Part shown: positions 59,287-64,000 of the stretch, piece after piece
How the letters are laid out: each line of letters starts with the position of its first letter
Numbering within the stretch: position 1 is the first letter of the stretch
Assembly (NCBI GenBank): GCA_964030475.1
Contig: CAXIPT010000002.1
Span: forward strand, 17,938,523-18,002,522
Length of the DNA stretch: 64,000 nt
Reading direction: 5' to 3'
From: Tethya wilhelma
Taxonomy: Eukaryota > Porifera > Demospongiae > Tethyida > Tethyidae
Program-made: the position numbers and the translations under genes
The notes under the pieces: generated by a model
Databases searched by the model: none
The model's input: only the letters and a program-made list of their open reading frames with translations
Told to the model about the DNA's origin: nothing

Positions 59287-62200
59287 TCATTTCATTGATC
59301 TAGACTGTTTGATTCTTTCTTTTGCAGGTGATCTGGATCTGGATCGAGAATGTCTATGTGACCTTTTTGTTTTCTTTCCTCTGTCCACTGACACTGACGT
59401 TGACCGAGACCTAGATCTTACACGTGAGCTTCTTGATTTGCTCTTCCTGTTTCTTTCCACAGGAGATCGAGATCGTGATCTGGAACGCCTGGGTGACCTT
59501 GATAGTCTTTTAGATATTTTTGAAACTGGAGTGAATGATCTTGATCTTGATTTGGATCGTGATCTTGATCTTGACGATGATCTTGATGATGATCTTGATC
59601 TTGATCTGGAGTAATCACTTGAAGTTGAAAGATCTGAAGATGATGAATACCGTTGATGCCGACTGTCTTTCCTTTTAGCTTTGCTGGATTTTGAACTTCC
59701 CCTTTTGTGATGTTTCTTTGAACTTTTACTCGATTTTCTTCTGCAGTAACAGCAAACCAGAACTTTGAAATTTACAGTCATAAAACAAAGAACTTGCAGC
59801 TTACTTTCTCCTGGTGGACTGTTTGATCTTCTTGTTGAATTTCCTGATCTTTTTCTCCTTCTCTTCTTCAATGATTTTGTACAGTTTCTTAAGTTTTGTT
59901 TTCTCTTCGGCTTTCTGACGTTCCATCTCCTTACGATCAGCAGCCTCAATATCACACATCATAAAAAAACAGCAACAAAATGCGAATGCCCCCCAAACAA
60001 AACAAAACGAACAAAAAAAGTAATGATACAAATGTTGAAAATCCCACCCACCCATTGACATACAATGTAACATGGTCCACACATAGCAATGCAGTACACA
60101 ACCATAGAGAAAAATTATCCCCAAAATAAAAGGAAGAGGATGGTTTTTGACCAGGCCATGTCACAGCATGTGAACCATATCATACGTAGCCAGGATTTAT
60201 CCACACCATTCGACAATAGTCCATCCATCCATCCGGGCAGTACGACAGACCACATAAGGATGACGGGCCAACATGGTGTCATGTAATCACATGGAAGGGA
60301 AAACAAGACCAGCTCCTTCAATACAGACTGACCAAGCACTCCATGATGTTCTACACACCTGTTTCTCCAAGGCAGCTGTGAGCAGGCCCAACCTCTCTTT
60401 AGCAGTCTTCTCTCCAGGATCATCTGCTAGAGCCTCTCTATAGCACCTCATGGCCTGCTGCAACTTGCCTTCTTTCTCAAGCCTGGGAGAGAGAGATTGG
60501 GATTATACAAAATACTGTATACATATAGCTATTACAAATTCTGTTACATTTCTCCATAAGCGACTTGAGTTTGAACCAAGTATTTTCGAGCATTCTTGTG
60601 AGTGTGTTTCAAAGTGAGTGCCCTCTCAAAGTCAGCTATCCCCTGTTTGTACTTGCTACGATTGGCATACCTGATGTGTGAACAAAATACACACAACACT
60701 AGTTAGCTACACACCAACATGCATTGATAGCGAGCATCCAAGACACATAGAGCTCGATCCCTCCTTACAGAGCTCCTCTAGCGACAAGTCCTTCCACATT
60801 CTCTGGGTCGATTTTCAGAGCATGATCCAGCATCTCCAATGCCTTGGAATGGTTCCCACCTTTGAGGTGCTTCACTCCCATTGCAACACTGGGCAATTGA
60901 AGAGGAGTAGAAGGAAAGCCATTTGCAACTTGCACAAGGGTTTTGTACCACAAGGCTAATGAATGAATCACTCACGTATCCATTGACCACTTGTTTCTCT
61001 GTGCCTTTCTCAGTGCATGGCAATACTCAGACTCTGGGTATTCAGCCCTGTGTAGATCATGGATTGTATGTAGTCTATGCAGATTTCAACATAGCACAAC
61101 TGTATACATTTGTATGTCCTTTAGCAGTGTAGGTCTCATTCCGGGTCCCAGTGGTTTTGTTCCAGTGGTTGCTATTCCAAGTACAGCTTTCAAGTTTTCA
61201 GTACAACTGGGATTAGTGAACCCAGGGTCATCTTCAAGCTGGTGTAGATAGTCATCCACTTTTACTTTGCTAAGAAGGCCACAAAACAAAAACAACACCA
61301 ACAAAGTAACAGTCATTACTTCATTTCAAGTAGCAAACAACAGCCACAAAAGCTTACCCAGTTCTCTGAATGTCAGCCTTTCTCCCTTCCATATACCCCT
61401 GTATGTATTACAAGATAATTGAATCTCCACTACTCTACGCAGTACACGGTTTGACACAAAACATGGATGGTGTACCAGTTTTACTCCTGGCGGTAGTCTG
61501 CCTTCATAGCACAGCTGTTCTACATGGTCCTCCCGAAAGGAGAGCAACAGGATGCCATCTTCTTGTTGACACACCACCAACACTTGAACGACATCATTCG
61601 TTTGCATATCTTTCATGACATCATCACAATTCTCGGCACTTGAAGAGAGATTCTCGAGAGGCAACACACCCTGGGGGCACAAGAGACACACACGACACAC
61701 AATCAATCGGGAGCAATCATTTAGCGATAGCTACACATGTACATCTATATTCTATAACACCATCTCTACGATGTGCCACGTTTGTCTAGTTTCCAAACCA
61801 GTTTAAGTGCCTAGGCTTATCGACAGTACCTTGATGTCAATATCGGTGAGCTCTCTCAACTTGTGACTGCCGACAAAACTGGTGATCTGGACAGTCAGTT
61901 CACCATGAGACTTGTACACTATGGAGCCTCTCATCACATCTCCCACAGACACCAGCTGCTCTCAGGCCATCAGCAGGTGGATGAGAGGAAGAGAAGAGAA
62001 TCAACGTCAAGAGAAAAGAAACAGACAGAACAAAGGATGCAACTGAAACCATAGCTGAAACAAACCTCTAGAAATCTCTTCTTTCTTAAAGTTGTGTCCA
62101 CTTGCATTTGATACTCAAGTGCATCTGGTTCAGCGTACTTGTCTAAAAGGAAGGAAAAATATTCAAATACATGCAGCACCTGGTAAAGATACAGTTATCA

Positions 62201-62939
62201 TACATGATTCTTCACTGTACGATGAGTGATTATAAAGAGTTAGAGTGTCAACAGTGGTAGAACGATCTTGTGTCAAAGCATTAAAAATTTCCCTGTGTTT
62301 GACTACAAACTTTTGCACTTTTGACATGAACGATCCCTCGTATTGAGATTCTGTGGATGGCAACACAGCCTTGGTTTCACTTTCTCTTGAAACAAACTCC
62401 TGATGAGAACGACCTTCACTTACTGTTGAAAGAGAAGAAGCAGTTCTTAAATCAGTCATGAATTGATTGCGAGGTTGAGGGTGAGTAGGATGGTCAAACG
62501 GAGGCTGTCCTATAGATTGAGTCGTGTGGTGCATGTGCCGTTCATGTGGAGGAAGGGGAGCAGGTGGACCTGAACGAAAGTGTGCTGGGTCCTCCCTCAC
62601 AGCAGTCATGTGTGAAGAACATGTTTGGAAAGGATATAATTGCTGTTGATGCTGCTGTGATACTGGGTGGGTGGTAGCTGATCCACGAAAAGAGCCATAG
62701 TTGAGCTCAGAATCGTCAGCAGTGAAGTCTGCATGCCTCATATTTTGTCTCTGGTGCTGGTGTCCAGTGCTGTGTCCAGCTATACTGTAGGACTGGTCAT
62801 AACCGGTGCTGTTCCCCCATTGTGAACCGTCTTTGTGAAGATAGTGGTCTTGAGAATGAATAGGATGACCATGAGCGCCTGGCTGGTAGGGAGCATCACT
62901 TGAAAAGAAGTTGTTATCTCCTCTCTGATCATCAGCCAT
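59287..62939 (-). CDS. TTC14: Tetratricopeptide repeat protein 14 (S1-like and TPR, RS tail)
   Basis: Predicted RNA-associated protein; the function of TTC14 is poorly known. The ATG at 62939 opens a long His/Gln/Ser-rich exon without clear domains (to about 62173). An S1-like region follows (GDVMRGSIVYKSHGELTVQI; SFVGSHKLRELTDIDIKG; 61800-61930), then a segment with VQVLVVCQQEDGILLLSFRE. A linker matches TTC14 (DDPGFTNPSCTENLKAVLGI, near 61220). TPRs follow: GVKHLKGGNHSKALEMLDHA, DPENVEGLVARGALYANRSK, FERALTLKHTHKNARKYLVQ and AMRCYREALADDP. The end is a basic coiled coil and a long Arg/Ser domain (59300-59640), stopping at the TGA at 59287. The RS tail suggests nuclear speckle or splicing links. 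The N-terminal exon is unlike the vertebrate protein and its assignment is less certain. Confidence 0.88.
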
Positions 62940-63458
62940 GTTTTCAACTGTAAGCTCCGCCCAATACTTCCTAATAAACCCCTCCCACTAGTACCGGTTG
63001 ACTCCGCCCACACCCCAAAATCATGTCATTGCATGACACTACTGATTTATGTATCACCATAGTGCTAGTGGTAGCATAGAGGGCACATGCTACGTACAGC
63101 ATCTCATAAAAAAAAACACAAATTTTTTGCAATGTCTGAGATATGAGTATTCAAAAAAAAAACTGTACACAAAAAGAGTGAACACAAAGCAATAATAAAA
63201 AGTAAAAAAAAGTGTAAAAAAAACAACGCAACTTATCGATTTGCTACTCAGCACTATATAATGACACCAACTATTATAAGTGCCATAAGGTATAAAAATG
63301 AACACAAAAACTACATACAACTAGCAAGTTGGATAGTGTCAGGGGGAGGCATATATGACGCGACATAGTTACATGATATGTGTAATTGAAAGTGCATACA
63401 TTCATTGAGGGAAGCAAATGAAGGTCAGCTAGAGTCATGTATACTGATCGGTTTGGGT
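62940..63458. other. TTC14 promoter side and HSPA12 3' flank
   Basis: The TTC14 5' flank has two CCGCCC GC boxes (near 62955 and 63005). The rest is A-rich with no ORF of note and forms the 3' flank of the HSPA12-type gene. Confidence 0.5.
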
Positions 63459-63974
63459 TTACTTGTTCAAAAAGTCAATTGTTGCTTTAGCAGTCCTTTT
63501 ACTCGTTAAATCAATTGCCTCCACTTTGATTTCAGTGTCCCCAAACATCATGGTGGCTTGAAGCTCTCTGCTCTTGCCTCCCGTCACATCGGGCATTTCT
63601 AAATAGAGCTCACCACACCGTTGAACGGAAGGGTCCGACGTGAACATGACGTGCTCCTTCTCGCTGCAGTAGATTCCAATGGTGGTTGATGTTTGGTGCG
63701 ATCGTGCCGGAGTGTAACTTCTTGTGACCTTCTCTCCGAGGGAAACAGACTGGTCAACTGTCACAAACGTGTCAAAGATGTCCGTGCACCAGTCTATGCC
63801 ATCCTTCTTGGTCAGCTTTTCATGAGGGTGCTTGCCGGGAATGAACTTATTCAGCACTCCAACACCGTATGTCAGCGCCGACCTTCGAACCCTTACCACT
63901 GTAGGATCGAGACCGAACAATACGGCCCCCTTGAGGATGGTGAGACCAACGTCCTGAGGGATGATCACCCGCAC
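63459..63974 (-). CDS. HSPA12-type Hsp70 family protein, last exon only
   Basis: C-terminal exon of an HSPA12A/B-like member of the Hsp70 superfamily. It carries QDVGLTILKGAVLFGLDP, RVRRSALTYGVGVLNKF, DGIDWCTDIFDTFVTVDQSV and VTRSYTPARS, all in HSPA12 order, and ends FGDTEIKVEAIDLTSKRTAK plus TIDFLNK at the TAA at 63459. The 3' splice acceptor is at 63975-63976 (CACAG). The ATPase core lies beyond the window's right edge. HSPA12 proteins have an atypical Hsp70 ATPase domain and lack the usual substrate-binding domain. A and B cannot be told apart from this exon. Confidence 0.93.
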   Translation of the reverse strand: MRVIIPQDVGLTILKGAVLFGLDPTVVRVRRSALTYGVGVLNKFIPGKHPHEKLTKKDGIDWCTDIFDTFVTVDQSVSLGEKVTRSYTPARSHQTSTTIGIYCSEKEHVMFTSDPSVQRCGELYLEMPDVTGGKSRELQATMMFGDTEIKVEAIDLTSKRTAKATIDFLNK

Positions 63975-64000
63975 CTGTGACGAAAACACCCTTCTGATTT

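Noticed and set aside
59255..59614. Plus-strand ORF rich in Asp and Leu (DLDLDRDLDLDDDLD)
   Set aside because: It is the antisense shadow of the TTC14 Arg/Ser tail, whose repeats are open on both strands.

Overview
The window is nuclear DNA from an early-branching animal, most likely a demosponge (Amphimedon-like). The signs are full-length animal orthologues cut into many small exons by mostly 45-150 bp introns, gene spacings often of 100-250 bp, frequent (CA)n and (CT)n runs inside introns, and families I associate with sponges (single-exon kinase-Kelch, MACPF-like arrays, HSPA12). The species call is inference. The gene names rest on recognisable protein signatures.

Layout. 1-6.8 kb: RAD50 (5' end only), a TBC1D12/14-type Rab GAP and UNG, all on the minus strand. 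7.0-11.7 kb: EXOC2 (Sec5), plus strand, head-to-head with UNG. 11.9-14.0 kb: an ARHGAP19-like Rho GAP. 14.2-27.8 kb: CFAP46, a ciliary central-apparatus protein, carrying an internal 1.7 kb tandem duplication and a tRNA-Pro(CGG) on the opposite strand in an intron. 27.9-31.8 kb: NOP14, head-to-head with FANCI (31.9-39.8 kb, plus), which contains a sequencing gap. Three genome-maintenance genes (RAD50, UNG, FANCI) lie within 40 kb.

40-53 kb is the accessory part. An intronless kinase-Kelch gene (minus) is followed by a decayed MACPF fragment (plus), a decayed kinase 5' fragment (minus), and three tandem MACPF-like genes A, B and C (plus). This order suggests that a divergent kinase/MACPF pair was duplicated as a unit. 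The MACPF genes have no signal peptide, carry a possible beta-trefoil C-terminal half, and end in unrelated tails. Copy B has lost its normal 3' splice site.

53.3-64 kb: the C-terminal half of an attractin/MEGF8-type membrane protein with no visible N-terminal exons, PGM3 (UDP-GlcNAc synthesis), TTC14 (RNA-associated, RS tail), and the last exon of an HSPA12-type chaperone at the window edge.

Mobile DNA: three short inverted-repeat elements share ends (TAG-CTCG / CGAGGCT) and are each flanked by a perfect 9-bp target duplication (Mutator-like MITEs). A 181-bp TA-flanked MITE sits exactly at a FANCI splice donor. E2F-like sites lie in the UNG/EXOC2 and NOP14/FANCI shared promoters, and NRF1-type palindromes lie upstream of ARHGAP19 and MACPF-B.
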